Positions 25,782 to 34,864 are shown, numbered from the stretch's first letter. The stretch is DNA of 45,228 bases from an uncultured Brachyspira sp. (GCF_944388875.1 NZ_CALXKQ010000022.1:1-45228); one strand, 5' to 3'. Made by a program: numbers and translations. The notes: a model not told the origin generated them from the letters alone.

Positions 25782-26561
25782 ATGTATAAAAAATGGGAAA
25801 TATTTGAAATAGAATGTTATAATTATCTAAATAGAAATTATAAAAATATAGAATTTAAGTATCATGGTAGGTCAAATTCTACTGTTTCAGATATAGAAGT
25901 AATCGATAGAAAATTTTTTATTGAAGTAAAATTAAAAGAATCTCAATGCGGACAGTTTGTAGTTTTTGAAAATGAAAATGGTTTTGAGTACTCATCCAAA
26001 AATAAAACTTTTACAAATCAGTATTCAGATTATATAATAGAGTATATGAATAGAAATTTTGATGCATTTCATAATGTTGGAACTATAGGTGTTAATATTG
26101 CTATAGATAAAAAAATATTTGCATCTTGGATAATAGATTATTATAAAACTAAAAATACAAAATATTTTATTACTAAAGGAGATAATTATATTATTATTCC
26201 ATTAGAAAAAATAGATGAATATTTTGATATAAAAGCATCCTATAGGGTAAAGAAAAGCGGTTCTTCAGATCCTTCAAATACAAATATAGGAGAAATAATA
26301 TATTTTTTAGAAAATTACAATATTGAATTTCAATTGGAGATTAATGATAAAAAACTTTATATTATTACTGTAAATGATATTGAAAGTAAAATAAAGATTA
26401 ATAATTATACATATCAGTTTAACAAAATATCTGAATATAAATATAATGTTAGAAGATTATCTAATACAAGTAATGCTAATGTTATATTTTCTATCAAACT
26501 TATAAAAAATCATCAGGAAGAAAAAGATTTGAGTTTATTTTTAGAAGATATTGGCATATGA
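25782..26561 (+). CDS. HhaI-like type II restriction endonuclease
   Basis: 259 residues, similar in length to R.HhaI. A PD-(D/E)xK core is visible: D37 (SDIEV), then E48-V-K50 (FFIEVK). Blocks that match R.HhaI as I remember it include SQCGQFV (54-60), SWIIDYYKTKNTKYFIT, the pattern YRVKKSGS, and LSNTSNANVIFSIKL near the C-terminus. It should cut unmodified GCGC (inference from homology and from the partner methyltransferase). AGGGGAT gives a strong ribosome-binding site. Convergent with the methyltransferase; the 3' ends overlap by 21 bases. Very high A+T with many Asn/Lys/Ile. Confidence 0.88.
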   Translation: MYKKWEIFEIECYNYLNRNYKNIEFKYHGRSNSTVSDIEVIDRKFFIEVKLKESQCGQFVVFENENGFEYSSKNKTFTNQYSDYIIEYMNRNFDAFHNVGTIGVNIAIDKKIFASWIIDYYKTKNTKYFITKGDNYIIIPLEKIDEYFDIKASYRVKKSGSSDPSNTNIGEIIYFLENYNIEFQLEINDKKLYIITVNDIESKIKINNYTYQFNKISEYKYNVRRLSNTSNANVIFSIKLIKNHQEEKDLSLFLEDIGI

Positions 26562-27530
26562 TATTTTTTCTGCTATTTCTATGGCGATATACTGAAGTAC
26601 ATCTATAACAACAGAATTACCAAATTGTTTATATGCTTGATTTTTATTATCTATTATTTTAAATGAATCAGGATATCCCATTATTCTTGCACATTCTCTT
26701 GGCATAAGTTTTCTGTATTTACCATTAATTAGATATCCTCCTGTCTTTGAAAATACGCCTCCTCCATCAGCAGATAATGTAATAGCTACTCCCTTCGTGC
26801 TGTATATTCTTTCTCCTTGTCCGCCTTTATTTACTATTCCTAAGCGAATAGATTTATTACTGTATTTATTATCTTTTAAATAATTCATAATAATATCATT
26901 TCTATTAATATAGATATCATTGGGTACCTGATTTTCTTCTAATAAAAAATCTTCTAAATGATTTATTAACTCTATAGGTTTAGGAAAATTAAATTTTTTT
27001 ATGTTTAAATCTTTTCTAAAACATACTATATACACTCTTTCCCGTTTTTGAGGTATGCCATAATCTGAAGCATTAAGAATTTTATAGTAAAAATCATAAT
27101 CAAGTTCATTCATAATTTTTTTTATTGTATTTAATGTTTTTCCATTATCATGATTTACTATATTTTTTACATTTTCCATAAATACTACTTTTGTCTTTTG
27201 ATATTTTAAAATTCTAGCTATATCAAAAAATAAATTTCCTCTATTATCATTAAATCCTTTTTGTTTTCCGCTAATCGAAAATGCCTGACAAGGAAAACCA
27301 GCACATAATATATCATGATTTGGTATTGATTTTTCATCGACTTTAGTAATGTCATCATCAGGTAATTCTCCAAAATTATTATAGTATGCTTCTTTTGCAA
27401 ATTTATCTATTTCATTAGAATAAACGCACTTTGCTCCTAATGATTCTAAAGCTATTCTAAATCCTCCTATTCCAGCAAATAAGTCTATGAATGTTTTATT
27501 TTCTAAAAGTTTATTTTCTATATTTATCAT
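26541..27530 (-). CDS. HhaI-like C5-cytosine DNA methyltransferase
   Basis: 329 residues, the size of M.HhaI (327), and nearly collinear with it. Motif I FAGIGG (18-23), motif IV with catalytic C81 (GFPCQAFS), motif VI ENV (119-121), motif VIII QKRER (161-165), motif X FGNSVV (303-308). The target-recognition region (about 230-262, KGGQGERIYSTKGVAITLSA then GGG-F-KTGGY) is almost the same as in M.HhaI, including the Gln and Arg that read the site, so GCGC with methylation of the first C is the likely specificity. It protects the genome against the convergent endonuclease. A promoter ends so close to the ATG that the mRNA is probably almost leaderless. Confidence 0.94.
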   Translation of the reverse strand: MINIENKLLENKTFIDLFAGIGGFRIALESLGAKCVYSNEIDKFAKEAYYNNFGELPDDDITKVDEKSIPNHDILCAGFPCQAFSISGKQKGFNDNRGNLFFDIARILKYQKTKVVFMENVKNIVNHDNGKTLNTIKKIMNELDYDFYYKILNASDYGIPQKRERVYIVCFRKDLNIKKFNFPKPIELINHLEDFLLEENQVPNDIYINRNDIIMNYLKDNKYSNKSIRLGIVNKGGQGERIYSTKGVAITLSADGGGVFSKTGGYLINGKYRKLMPRECARIMGYPDSFKIIDNKNQAYKQFGNSVVIDVLQYIAIEIAEKISYANIF

Positions 27531-27538
27531 ATCTGATC

Positions 27539-27566
27539 ATTATAATTTATTTGTATAAAAGTTCAA
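27539..27566 (-). promoter_or_regulatory. Promoter of the methyltransferase gene, near-leaderless
   Basis: Read on the minus strand: TTGAAC (27561-27566), 16-bp spacer, perfect TATAAT (27539-27544). Expected transcription start is near 27532, two bases from the ATG at 27530; no ribosome-binding sequence fits in between. Confidence 0.55.
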
Positions 27567-27583
27567 TTATTTAATAATTAAAT

Positions 27584-27621
27584 AAAAAGAAGTTAATAGA
27601 AAATTCTATTAACTTCTTTTT
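27584..27621 (-). terminator. Terminator after the RND transporter gene
   Basis: Perfect 18-base-pair inverted repeat: AAAAAGAAGTTAATAGAA (27584-27601) against its complement at 27604-27621. On the minus strand it ends in a T run directly after the RND stop codon. The symmetric A/T ends would allow it to work in both directions. Confidence 0.85.
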
Positions 27622-27653
27622 TATCAAATATATGTTTAAATACGGACTATAAT

Positions 27654-30600
27654 TTATTCTCTAGTAACAGTTATAGTAGTACCGCCGTCTTCAAAGTCTG
27701 AAGGACTGTCTTTAGGAAGTTTAATTAATCTCAAGTCAAACATAGTTAGGAACATACATGGAAGTAATACCAATGTTAATAATGTGGCAAAAAGCAAACC
27801 ATAAGCCAAAGCCATACATATAGGAATAATTATATCCGCTCTTCCTCCTATACCATAAGCAGTAGGCAAAAGTCCCACAACAGTAGTAACCGTAGTTAAA
27901 AATACAGGACGTAAACGCTGCTTACATCCGTCCACTATAGCTTGGGTTACACCTTTTTTAGGATCACCTTTAACTCCCCTTTCTATTATGTTGTTGATTA
28001 CATCTACCAATATAATACCATTATTTACTACTACACCAGCCAAACCGATTATTCCTACAACACCCATAAATGATAAAGGCATTCTATGTAAAGCAAATCC
28101 TAAAAATACTCCTATCATACCAAAAGGAATAATAGTAAGTATCATTATAGGCTGTATAAATCTATTTAACTGTAATAAAAGCACTACATATACGAATATT
28201 AATGCCATAGCAAAACTGAATATCAATTGTCCCAAAGCCTCCATAGTTTCCTCAGCCTCACCGCCGAAGTATAATCTCAAGCCTTTATATTTAGTACCGA
28301 AGTCTTTGAAATGTTCAGATACTGTAAGCATTACATTTCTGGAAGTATTTTGTCCTGGTACTAAATCGGCAGTTACGCTTATGCTTCTTTGTCCGTTATA
28401 ATGCCTTAAAGCGGAAAGCCCGTTTGTTAATTCCAAGTCGGCTATATTATGCAAATATATAAGCCTTCTGGAAGAGTTTGGAATAAGAAGATTAGTTAAA
28501 TATTGAGAATCATAAGTATATTTTTCATCAAATTGTACTCTAAAGTCCAGTCTGTTTTCAAGCTCCTGTATGTAAGTAGCCTCCGTTCCATAGTATGCAG
28601 TTCTAGCCTCATAACCTACAGTTTCAACGTCTATACCAAGTTCCGCTATCTTATCATAATCAAGCATTATTCTAAGCTCATCCTTACCAGGTTTATCATC
28701 GTCATCTATATTGATAACTCCGGGTACAGTTGCTAAAAACGTTTTTATTTCTTCAACCGCCTGCCTTGCTAAATCAGTATCGTTGCCTATAACCTTAATG
28801 TCAACTGGATCACCTGGGTCAACAGTACCTTTAGTGTTCATAGTAAATACAGGAACAGTATCTCTTATATCAGTTTTATCCATCTCCTGATTTATCAAAT
28901 TTACAAGTTCGTCAGCTGTTCTATCTCTTTCAGCTGCAGGCACTAAATAAACCATTATACCAGCCAAATTACCTTTCTCTTCAGATACCATTTCCTGATC
29001 TACCTGAGAACCTACAAGAGTATACAATGCTATCAGCTCTTCTGGTTTAACAACGCTTGCAACAACGTCTTCTATTCTAGCTATCTGCTCGGTAGTATAT
29101 TCTTTTGTACTTCCTATTTCAGTTTCTATATTGATAACTATAGTGTCTGCACTGGTATCGTATATAAGAACGAAGTTTTTAAAACTGTTCTGAGCCAAGA
29201 AGAAAGAACCTATGAGCATAAGTATAAAAAACAATATTACAATATATCTTACTTTCAAACATTTTTCCAAGAAAAATCCATAAGGCACTTTCATCTTGTC
29301 GAATAATTTATCCTTATCGAAGTCAAGAGGATTTTTCCACTTGCTTTTCTTCTTAGGCTTATAATTTTTATATTTATCCTCTTTATCCTGCAATTGATTT
29401 GGAAGAATAAGTATAGCCTGAAACAAACTCACAATTAACGTAAATATTACTATTTTAGGAAATAAGTTAATGATTTTTCCCATCATTCCGCTTATAGTAA
29501 GAAGAGGAAAGAAAGCAGCAACTGTGGTTAAAGTAGAAGCCACCATCGGCATTACTACATCGCTTACGGCAAGTCTCGTAGCTTCAAGCCCTTTATATCC
29601 AGCCTGCTTAAAGTTAAATATATTTTCAGATACAACTATAGAGTTATCTACTATCATGCCAAGTACGGTGATTACTGCTGCAAGAGACATAGTGTTGAAA
29701 GTGATGTTTGTTGCTTTCATAAATATGAAACATGCAAACATGGTAAATATCATACCTAAACTTGTAAACATAGCAGATTTGAAATCCAAAAATATTATCA
29801 AACAGATAAATATTATTAAAAATCCTTGTATGAGGTTGGAAGACACTATTGCTATAAGAGAGTTAATGGTTCTTGAATTGTCTCCCATAACAGATACCTG
29901 AACATTTTCTGGTATAATAGCTGCGTTTTCTTCCAAGTATTTATTAACTTCGGCTATAGTTTTTATAATATCTGCATTCTCATTTTTTACTATATCCAAA
30001 GAGTATCCCGGAGCCTTATTTACTCTCATATGTGTGGTTTTTTCCTCAAATCCTTCATTTACTCTGCCTATATCTTTAACAAGCACTCTCTGTCCATTGA
30101 AAGTAGATCTTATTACTGTACTTTCAGCTTCCATAGGATTTTGGAATTCTCCATAAGTTACAACTGACTTTTCCCTATTTTCTTCTTCCATATCTCCTCC
30201 AGTAGCTCTTACATTTCTAACTGCAAGAGCATTAACTACATCGGATAAAGCTATGTAATTGCTCTGCATCTTTAGAGGATCCACATATATTTGTATTTCA
30301 GGATCTGTTCTTCCCTCTACTCTCACTTCTGCAACACCAGGAAGTCTTATGATATCGTCTTCAAGTCTTTGGCTTATGTCAAATAATTCTCTTTCATTTC
30401 CTTCCATACCCTCTTTAAAATGCACTCCTAAAGTATATATGGACATTTTATTAGGGTTTAAATCGTAAGTTGTAACCTCTTCAACATCTGTAGACAAATC
30501 GGGAACGTTTTGCATCTCTCTAAATATTTCGTCTTTTACAGGCTGCCTATTAGGTAAAGATTGATCTAACTCTACCAATATAATACCTAAGTTTTCAATA

Positions 30601-30854
30601 ATCGTAGTTTCATACTTATCTATACCTGATATTCCCTGCAGCTGTTCTTCTATAGGTATAACTGCATTCTGTTCCACGTCCAAAATCGAAGCTCCCGGAT
30701 ATGTTACTGCTATAAGCATCATATCCAAATCTGTGGAAGGAAAAGCTTCTCTATTTAGGTTAAAGTAATAATATCCGCCTACAAATAATACCGCAAGTAC
30801 GATTACATTTACAAGCATAGTTTTTTTGGCAAAAAATACTATAATTTTTTCCAT
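27654..30854 (-). CDS. RND-family multidrug efflux permease
   Basis: 1066 residues, typical HAE-type RND transporter. TM1 near residues 12-30, a large periplasmic loop, TM2-6 (about 335-485), TM7 near 535-555, second periplasmic loop, TM8-12 (about 870-1040). In TM4 the proton-relay site reads GMIVDNSIVV (Asp-Asn rather than the Asp-Asp of AcrB), and in TM10 VVNNGIILVDVI lacks the AcrB Lys; this pattern is like SwrC-type pumps. It exports lipophilic compounds by proton antiport. It follows tolC in a tetR-tolC-RND operon, but no membrane-fusion protein gene is present. A 14-bp inverted repeat lies in the gap upstream. Confidence 0.92.
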   Translation of the reverse strand: MEKIIVFFAKKTMLVNVIVLAVLFVGGYYYFNLNREAFPSTDLDMMLIAVTYPGASILDVEQNAVIPIEEQLQGISGIDKYETTIIENLGIILVELDQSLPNRQPVKDEIFREMQNVPDLSTDVEEVTTYDLNPNKMSIYTLGVHFKEGMEGNERELFDISQRLEDDIIRLPGVAEVRVEGRTDPEIQIYVDPLKMQSNYIALSDVVNALAVRNVRATGGDMEEENREKSVVTYGEFQNPMEAESTVIRSTFNGQRVLVKDIGRVNEGFEEKTTHMRVNKAPGYSLDIVKNENADIIKTIAEVNKYLEENAAIIPENVQVSVMGDNSRTINSLIAIVSSNLIQGFLIIFICLIIFLDFKSAMFTSLGMIFTMFACFIFMKATNITFNTMSLAAVITVLGMIVDNSIVVSENIFNFKQAGYKGLEATRLAVSDVVMPMVASTLTTVAAFFPLLTISGMMGKIINLFPKIVIFTLIVSLFQAILILPNQLQDKEDKYKNYKPKKKSKWKNPLDFDKDKLFDKMKVPYGFFLEKCLKVRYIVILFFILMLIGSFFLAQNSFKNFVLIYDTSADTIVINIETEIGSTKEYTTEQIARIEDVVASVVKPEELIALYTLVGSQVDQEMVSEEKGNLAGIMVYLVPAAERDRTADELVNLINQEMDKTDIRDTVPVFTMNTKGTVDPGDPVDIKVIGNDTDLARQAVEEIKTFLATVPGVINIDDDDKPGKDELRIMLDYDKIAELGIDVETVGYEARTAYYGTEATYIQELENRLDFRVQFDEKYTYDSQYLTNLLIPNSSRRLIYLHNIADLELTNGLSALRHYNGQRSISVTADLVPGQNTSRNVMLTVSEHFKDFGTKYKGLRLYFGGEAEETMEALGQLIFSFAMALIFVYVVLLLQLNRFIQPIMILTIIPFGMIGVFLGFALHRMPLSFMGVVGIIGLAGVVVNNGIILVDVINNIIERGVKGDPKKGVTQAIVDGCKQRLRPVFLTTVTTVVGLLPTAYGIGGRADIIIPICMALAYGLLFATLLTLVLLPCMFLTMFDLRLIKLPKDSPSDFEDGGTTITVTRE

Positions 30855-30917
30855 ATATTGCTAAATCTCCTATTTTTCTATTTTTATACTAAATTAAAAA
30901 TTTAAAAGATTTTGTTA

Positions 30918-30955
30918 TTTGTAGGTTAATTAATTAAAATTGATTAACCTACAAA
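30918..30955. repeat. Inverted repeat between tolC-like and RND genes
   Basis: A 14-bp arm (TTTGTAGGTTAAT-type, 30918-30930) faces its complement at 30943-30955 across a 12-base loop. No T run follows on either strand, so it is not a simple terminator. It may act as an mRNA stabiliser or processing site between the two genes, or as an operator. Confidence 0.7.
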
Positions 30956-31003
30956 CATATATATATTCCTCTAAATCCTTATGAAAATTGATAAAAATAT
31001 TTT

Positions 31004-32473
31004 TTATTCATAATCAATTGCAAGCAAGGCTCTATAATCAAAAATTGTTGTTATAAGCTGATACTGATAATTCAAAAGCTCCGTTTGAGTTGCTCCCAAA
31101 TTAAGCCTTGAAGTAAGCAAGTCATCTACCTCCAAACGTCCTTGATTTAGTTTCTGAAGCTGAGTAGCTATTCTTGAATTAATAGCTCTTATCTGAGCCT
31201 GTTTGCTTGCTATTAAATTTTTATATGCATTAAATGCAGAAATATATGACTGCAATTGTGTATTGAAATCTTTTTCAAGCTGATCATACTGTGCTATTAT
31301 TCCGTATAATGAGTTTTCAGCCATTTGATACTGTGCTTTATTTGCCCTGTTTCCTATAGGATAAGAGAATTGAATTCCAGCAAAAAAATCAACATTAGTC
31401 ATGCTTCCGAAAGACTGAAAATATCCCTGAGTATTAGGACTTATTCCGTTTAAACTTACGCTTCCAACCAAATCCAAATTGGGAAGAGTTCCGTTTTTCA
31501 TAGCTTCAAGAGTGTATTCAGCTCTGATTTTAGATTGGTACGCAATTTGACCATTTATGCTGTCTGAAAAAGGTATAGATTCCATTTCCATTCCATTGCC
31601 TAAATCTAAATATGCATCCCATGTTGTATGATCTGGTTTTATATTAGTAACAGGCATAAAAAAGCTTATTGTAGTTAAAAGTGTTTCTAAATAAACTTGG
31701 TTTTGTGCATAATAATCACTATAAAGCATAGTTTGAGTTCTTGCATTTTGATATTCATCATTATCTATAAGCCCATTATTGTATCTATCTCTCATTTGAT
31801 TTTCAAAACGTCTTGCGGTTATATACATGCTTCTGTAGTATGCAAGCAGTTTTTCATACATTATCCATTGATAATACATTTTCTGATATGAAACAATTAC
31901 ACTTGCATCATCCAATCTTCTTTGAAGTTTTGCTATTGCAAGTGCATACTCAGCATCTTTTATAGGATATTTATCTAATGTACCGAAGAAATTTCTTAAA
32001 AGCGGCTGAGTAACTTCTATAGTTAAAGAAGGCTGATAATTATTAAAGTCTACAGCCTGAGAGCTTCCAGGGTAGTATAATTTGCCTCCCATAAATGATG
32101 TATGAGTTAAATTTACAGACCATGTAGTTCCGCTGTAAGGTATTAATGAACCAATACCTATGCCTGCCTGTATTCCTGTAGCTTCAACAGAAGGGCTTGC
32201 TGTTGTAGAAGTAGATGTGCTTCCGCTTGATAAACTTCCGTATTTGCCTGCAGCTCCAATCTGAGCAGATAAGTTTACATCTCCTGAACTTTTAGCACTT
32301 AATAAATTCATCTCAGCATTAGTTTCTGTTACAGCATTTATTTTAAGTTCTGGTATTTGATCTCTTATAGCCTCCATATAGGCAGCATAAGTTAATGTAT
32401 TAGTCTGAGAATATAAAATATTAACAGTAAAAAACATTAATAAAAATGTCATAGACCTTATATTAATTTTCAT
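31004..32473 (-). CDS. TolC-like outer-membrane efflux protein
   Basis: 489 residues from ATG 32473, which has AAGGAG ahead (the frame is open two codons further to a GTG inside that site). A signal peptide covers about residues 1-23 (ending ILYSQ). The rest is the two-fold repeated TolC plan: long helices (about 25-60, 155-265, 310-330, 370-480) around beta-strand segments, ending in a helical repeat with NQGRLEVDDLLTSRLNLGATQTELLNYQYQ. A low-complexity Ser/Thr/Ala stretch (about residues 72-92) is unusual. It forms the outer-membrane exit duct for the RND pump encoded next. Only six to twelve bases after tetR. Confidence 0.88.
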   Translation of the reverse strand: MKINIRSMTFLLMFFTVNILYSQTNTLTYAAYMEAIRDQIPELKINAVTETNAEMNLLSAKSSGDVNLSAQIGAAGKYGSLSSGSTSTSTTASPSVEATGIQAGIGIGSLIPYSGTTWSVNLTHTSFMGGKLYYPGSSQAVDFNNYQPSLTIEVTQPLLRNFFGTLDKYPIKDAEYALAIAKLQRRLDDASVIVSYQKMYYQWIMYEKLLAYYRSMYITARRFENQMRDRYNNGLIDNDEYQNARTQTMLYSDYYAQNQVYLETLLTTISFFMPVTNIKPDHTTWDAYLDLGNGMEMESIPFSDSINGQIAYQSKIRAEYTLEAMKNGTLPNLDLVGSVSLNGISPNTQGYFQSFGSMTNVDFFAGIQFSYPIGNRANKAQYQMAENSLYGIIAQYDQLEKDFNTQLQSYISAFNAYKNLIASKQAQIRAINSRIATQLQKLNQGRLEVDDLLTSRLNLGATQTELLNYQYQLITTIFDYRALLAIDYE

Positions 32474-32485
32474 TAGCACTCCTTA

Positions 32486-33223
32486 TCACGATAAACTATT
32501 TATAAGTGAATCTTCTGATTTTTTAATGTTTTCAAAACTATATTTGCTTCCAAGTAAAAATAATACAGTTTTGCACAAATTATCAATTAAATTATTTAAA
32601 TTAATTTCTAAATTCCTATTTTTTTCTACATTATCCCTATAATAATATAATTTTCTATCAAAATCATAATATTTAGTTAATATTAGCTCTGTTCCTATAC
32701 CAGCTATAGTTACTATTATCTGCATATATATATCATTATCATTAACTATTGGTATAAAATATTTTTCTTCTATTTTCTGATCTATGAATAGGAATAATTC
32801 AGTAAGCCAAAAATATAAATTAACATCTTTATTTATACTTTTTTTTAATTTTTCAAATCTTTTTTTATCATTAAAAAAAATCGGCTGAAGTTCAAACATT
32901 ATTTTGCCGAATTCACTCGCTGTAATGAAAAAAAATTTTTTGAAATATTCAAATAATTCAAATATGACTTTTTCAGGTTCATCACCATGCTTTTCTATAA
33001 TGTTTTTAGGATTTATATTTGTTTTCTTACTATTTAGCAGTGAAATAACAATATCATCTATATTTGAATAATATTTATAAACACCTCCTTGACTTAACTG
33101 TGATTCTTTAACAATATCCTTCATTGTAACACTATAGGCAGGCTTCCTTAAAAAAACTCTCATAGCTGCATCTAGTATTATTTTTCTTTTGTTTTCAAAA
33201 TATTCTTCATTTACTTTAGGCAT
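32486..33223 (-). CDS. TetR-family transcriptional regulator
   Basis: About 245 residues. N-terminal helix-turn-helix: KRKIILDAAMRVFLRK, then VTMKDIVKESQLSQGGVYKYY, the usual TetR pattern. The C-terminal ligand-binding domain is helical and variable. The start at 33223 (MPKVNEEYFENKR) is chosen for its TetR-like N-terminus; an in-frame TTG at 33250 is closer to the GAGAGGTG sequence, so the start is uncertain. It is first in tetR-tolC-RND and lies behind a perfect palindrome at 33269-33300 that is almost surely its own operator. It probably represses the pump until a toxic ligand binds. Confidence 0.9.
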   Translation of the reverse strand: MPKVNEEYFENKRKIILDAAMRVFLRKPAYSVTMKDIVKESQLSQGGVYKYYSNIDDIVISLLNSKKTNINPKNIIEKHGDEPEKVIFELFEYFKKFFFITASEFGKIMFELQPIFFNDKKRFEKLKKSINKDVNLYFWLTELFLFIDQKIEEKYFIPIVNDNDIYMQIIVTIAGIGTELILTKYYDFDRKLYYYRDNVEKNRNLEINLNNLIDNLCKTVLFLLGSKYSFENIKKSEDSLINSLS

Positions 33224-33268
33224 TGTATTATTTTGATATTCACCTCTCAATTATAGATTAATATGAAA

Positions 33269-33300
33269 AAATAAAAATGACATACATGTCATTTTTATTT
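33269..33300. promoter_or_regulatory. Operator palindrome of the tetR-tolC-RND operon
   Basis: A perfect 32-bp palindrome: 15-bp arm (33269-33283, containing AAAAATGACAT) and its exact complement (33286-33300) around a two-base centre. It covers the expected transcription start region of the tetR promoter, so repressor binding would block initiation. Confidence 0.8.
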
Positions 33301-33309
33301 GTGAATTAA

Positions 33310-33338
33310 ATATTATTACAATTATCTTTTATTGTCAA
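33310..33338 (-). promoter_or_regulatory. Promoter of tetR-tolC-RND
   Basis: Read on the minus strand: perfect TTGACA (33333-33338), 17-bp spacer, TAATAT (33310-33315). The operator palindrome begins ten bases downstream of the -10 box. Confidence 0.65.
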
Positions 33339-33505
33339 TATGATTTAATATGATAAATGCATAAATTTTACTTACAGCAGTAAAAAATACTAAACTTATA
33401 ATACATTTCGTACTATTAAAAAATATTGTAATTAGCTATTGTAAAAAATATTTTTTATGTTATTTTAAATGCAGCAGAATAAAATTCTAGTTTTACGGAG
33501 TTTTT

Positions 33506-33841
33506 ATGGAAATATCTGTCAAGGAACTTGAGAATAATGTTGTTATACTCAAGTTAGATGGAGATATAGATGTATATACATCATCAGATTTGAAAGATGC
33601 CATTTCCATGCAGATGGATTTTGGAGCTAAGAAGATAATTGTAGATATGGAGTATGTTTATTATATAGACAGCAGCGGAATAGGTGTTTTTATTTCCGCA
33701 TTAGGGGCTTTTAAGAAAGTTAATGGTAAGATATGTATTGTAAAGATAACAGATCCTGTTAAAAAGGTATTTGAACTTACAAAAATAACAAGTTTTTTCC
33801 CAATATTTACAAGCGAAACTGAAGCTTTAGAAAATTTTTGA
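33506..33841 (+). CDS. STAS-domain anti-sigma factor antagonist
   Basis: 111 residues, single STAS domain like SpoIIAA/RsbV. The strand pattern VVILKLDGDIDVYTSSDLK, then IIVDMEYVYYIDSSGIGVFI, is typical; S56 in DSSG is the expected phosphorylation site for a partner kinase. ACGGAG precedes the start. No anti-sigma kinase or sigma factor is adjacent. It lies 91 bases upstream of atpB on the same strand and may or may not share its transcript. Confidence 0.9.
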   Translation: MEISVKELENNVVILKLDGDIDVYTSSDLKDAISMQMDFGAKKIIVDMEYVYYIDSSGIGVFISALGAFKKVNGKICIVKITDPVKKVFELTKITSFFPIFTSETEALENF

Positions 33842-33932
33842 TTAAAAATAAAAGTAGTTGATTTTTTATTTAATAGTTATAAAATTATTAAAATATAATA
33901 AAAGTTTTTGTGATAAGTTGGCAATTTTGATT

Positions 33933-34841
33933 ATGAAAGAGTTATTTTTAATTAGAAAGTGTTTTGTATTAGTATTGATTGTTTTTGTTCTATTTAGTAA
34001 TAATGTAATTTATGGAGCTGAAAGTATTAATGATTTCATTATGGAAGAGATTACTGATAATACAGCCCATCCATTCTATACTATACCCATAAAATTAGGC
34101 AGTTATATTGATTTTGATTTCAAAATTACAAAACATGTTATACTTATAGCGTTAGCAGGCATATTATCTGTTGCCAGTATGAAGTATTTGGCACATAAGT
34201 TAAAACGTCCTTTTAATAGACCTACTTATTTGCAAAGTATTTTAGAAACACTGATAGATTATATGAATAAAGATGTTGTAGGGGCAGCTTTAGGAGAAGA
34301 AGGAAAGAAATATGTTCCTTTTTGTCTGACTATGTTTTTATTTGTATTATTTTCTAATATACTAGGTCTTATCCCAGCTTTAATAAGTTTGCCTACACAA
34401 GATGGGCATCATGCCTATTTAGCAGGCGGTATTGGAGCTAATATTGGATTTACTGGTGCTATAGCTATAATAGTATTTGTGGTTTATATGTTTGCTGGAA
34501 TCAAAAAGAAGGGTGTAATAAAATTTTGGATAAATTTAGTTCCTAAAGGTCTTCCAATACCATTGATACCTATAATATGGGTTTTAGAGTTTATTACATT
34601 TTTTAACAGAGCATTTGCATTGGCTATACGTTTATTTGCAAATATTACAGGCGGTCATATAATGATGATGGTTATACCGTATTTAATAATATTATCAGGA
34701 ACATTATTTGTTTCGCCTTTTGCTATATTATTTTTAAGTTTTATATATGTACTTGAAATGTTTGTAGCGGTTTTACAGGCTTATATATTCTCATTATTAT
34801 CAGCGGTTTATATTGGTATTGCTATTAGTGATGAGCATTAA
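33933..34841 (+). CDS. atpB: F-type ATP synthase subunit a
   Basis: 302 residues from ATG 33933; the frame is open 25 codons further (to 33858), but that part overlaps an AT-rich spacer and looks unlike protein. The first helix (about 8-27, ending NVIYGAES) reads like a cleavable signal sequence. Further helices are at about 67-80, 135-160, 170-195 and 245-295. The essential Arg is R233 in ALAIRLFANITGGH. Subunit a forms the proton half-channels next to the c-ring. It opens the atp gene run; the ribosome-binding site is weak. Confidence 0.93.
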   Translation: MKELFLIRKCFVLVLIVFVLFSNNVIYGAESINDFIMEEITDNTAHPFYTIPIKLGSYIDFDFKITKHVILIALAGILSVASMKYLAHKLKRPFNRPTYLQSILETLIDYMNKDVVGAALGEEGKKYVPFCLTMFLFVLFSNILGLIPALISLPTQDGHHAYLAGGIGANIGFTGAIAIIVFVVYMFAGIKKKGVIKFWINLVPKGLPIPLIPIIWVLEFITFFNRAFALAIRLFANITGGHIMMMVIPYLIILSGTLFVSPFAILFLSFIYVLEMFVAVLQAYIFSLLSAVYIGIAISDEH

Positions 34842-34864
34842 TTATAAATTAAAAAATTAAATAA

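Noticed and set aside
29470-29901. Plus-strand frame of 143 codons opposite the RND gene
   Set aside because: It lies wholly antisense to a clear transporter gene and has no ribosome-binding site or family features; the same holds for the frames at 27988 and 28503.
33858-33932. 25-codon upstream extension of atpB
   Set aside because: It would place unusual sequence ahead of a signal-like helix; ATG 33933 gives a normal subunit a, although neither start has a strong ribosome-binding site.
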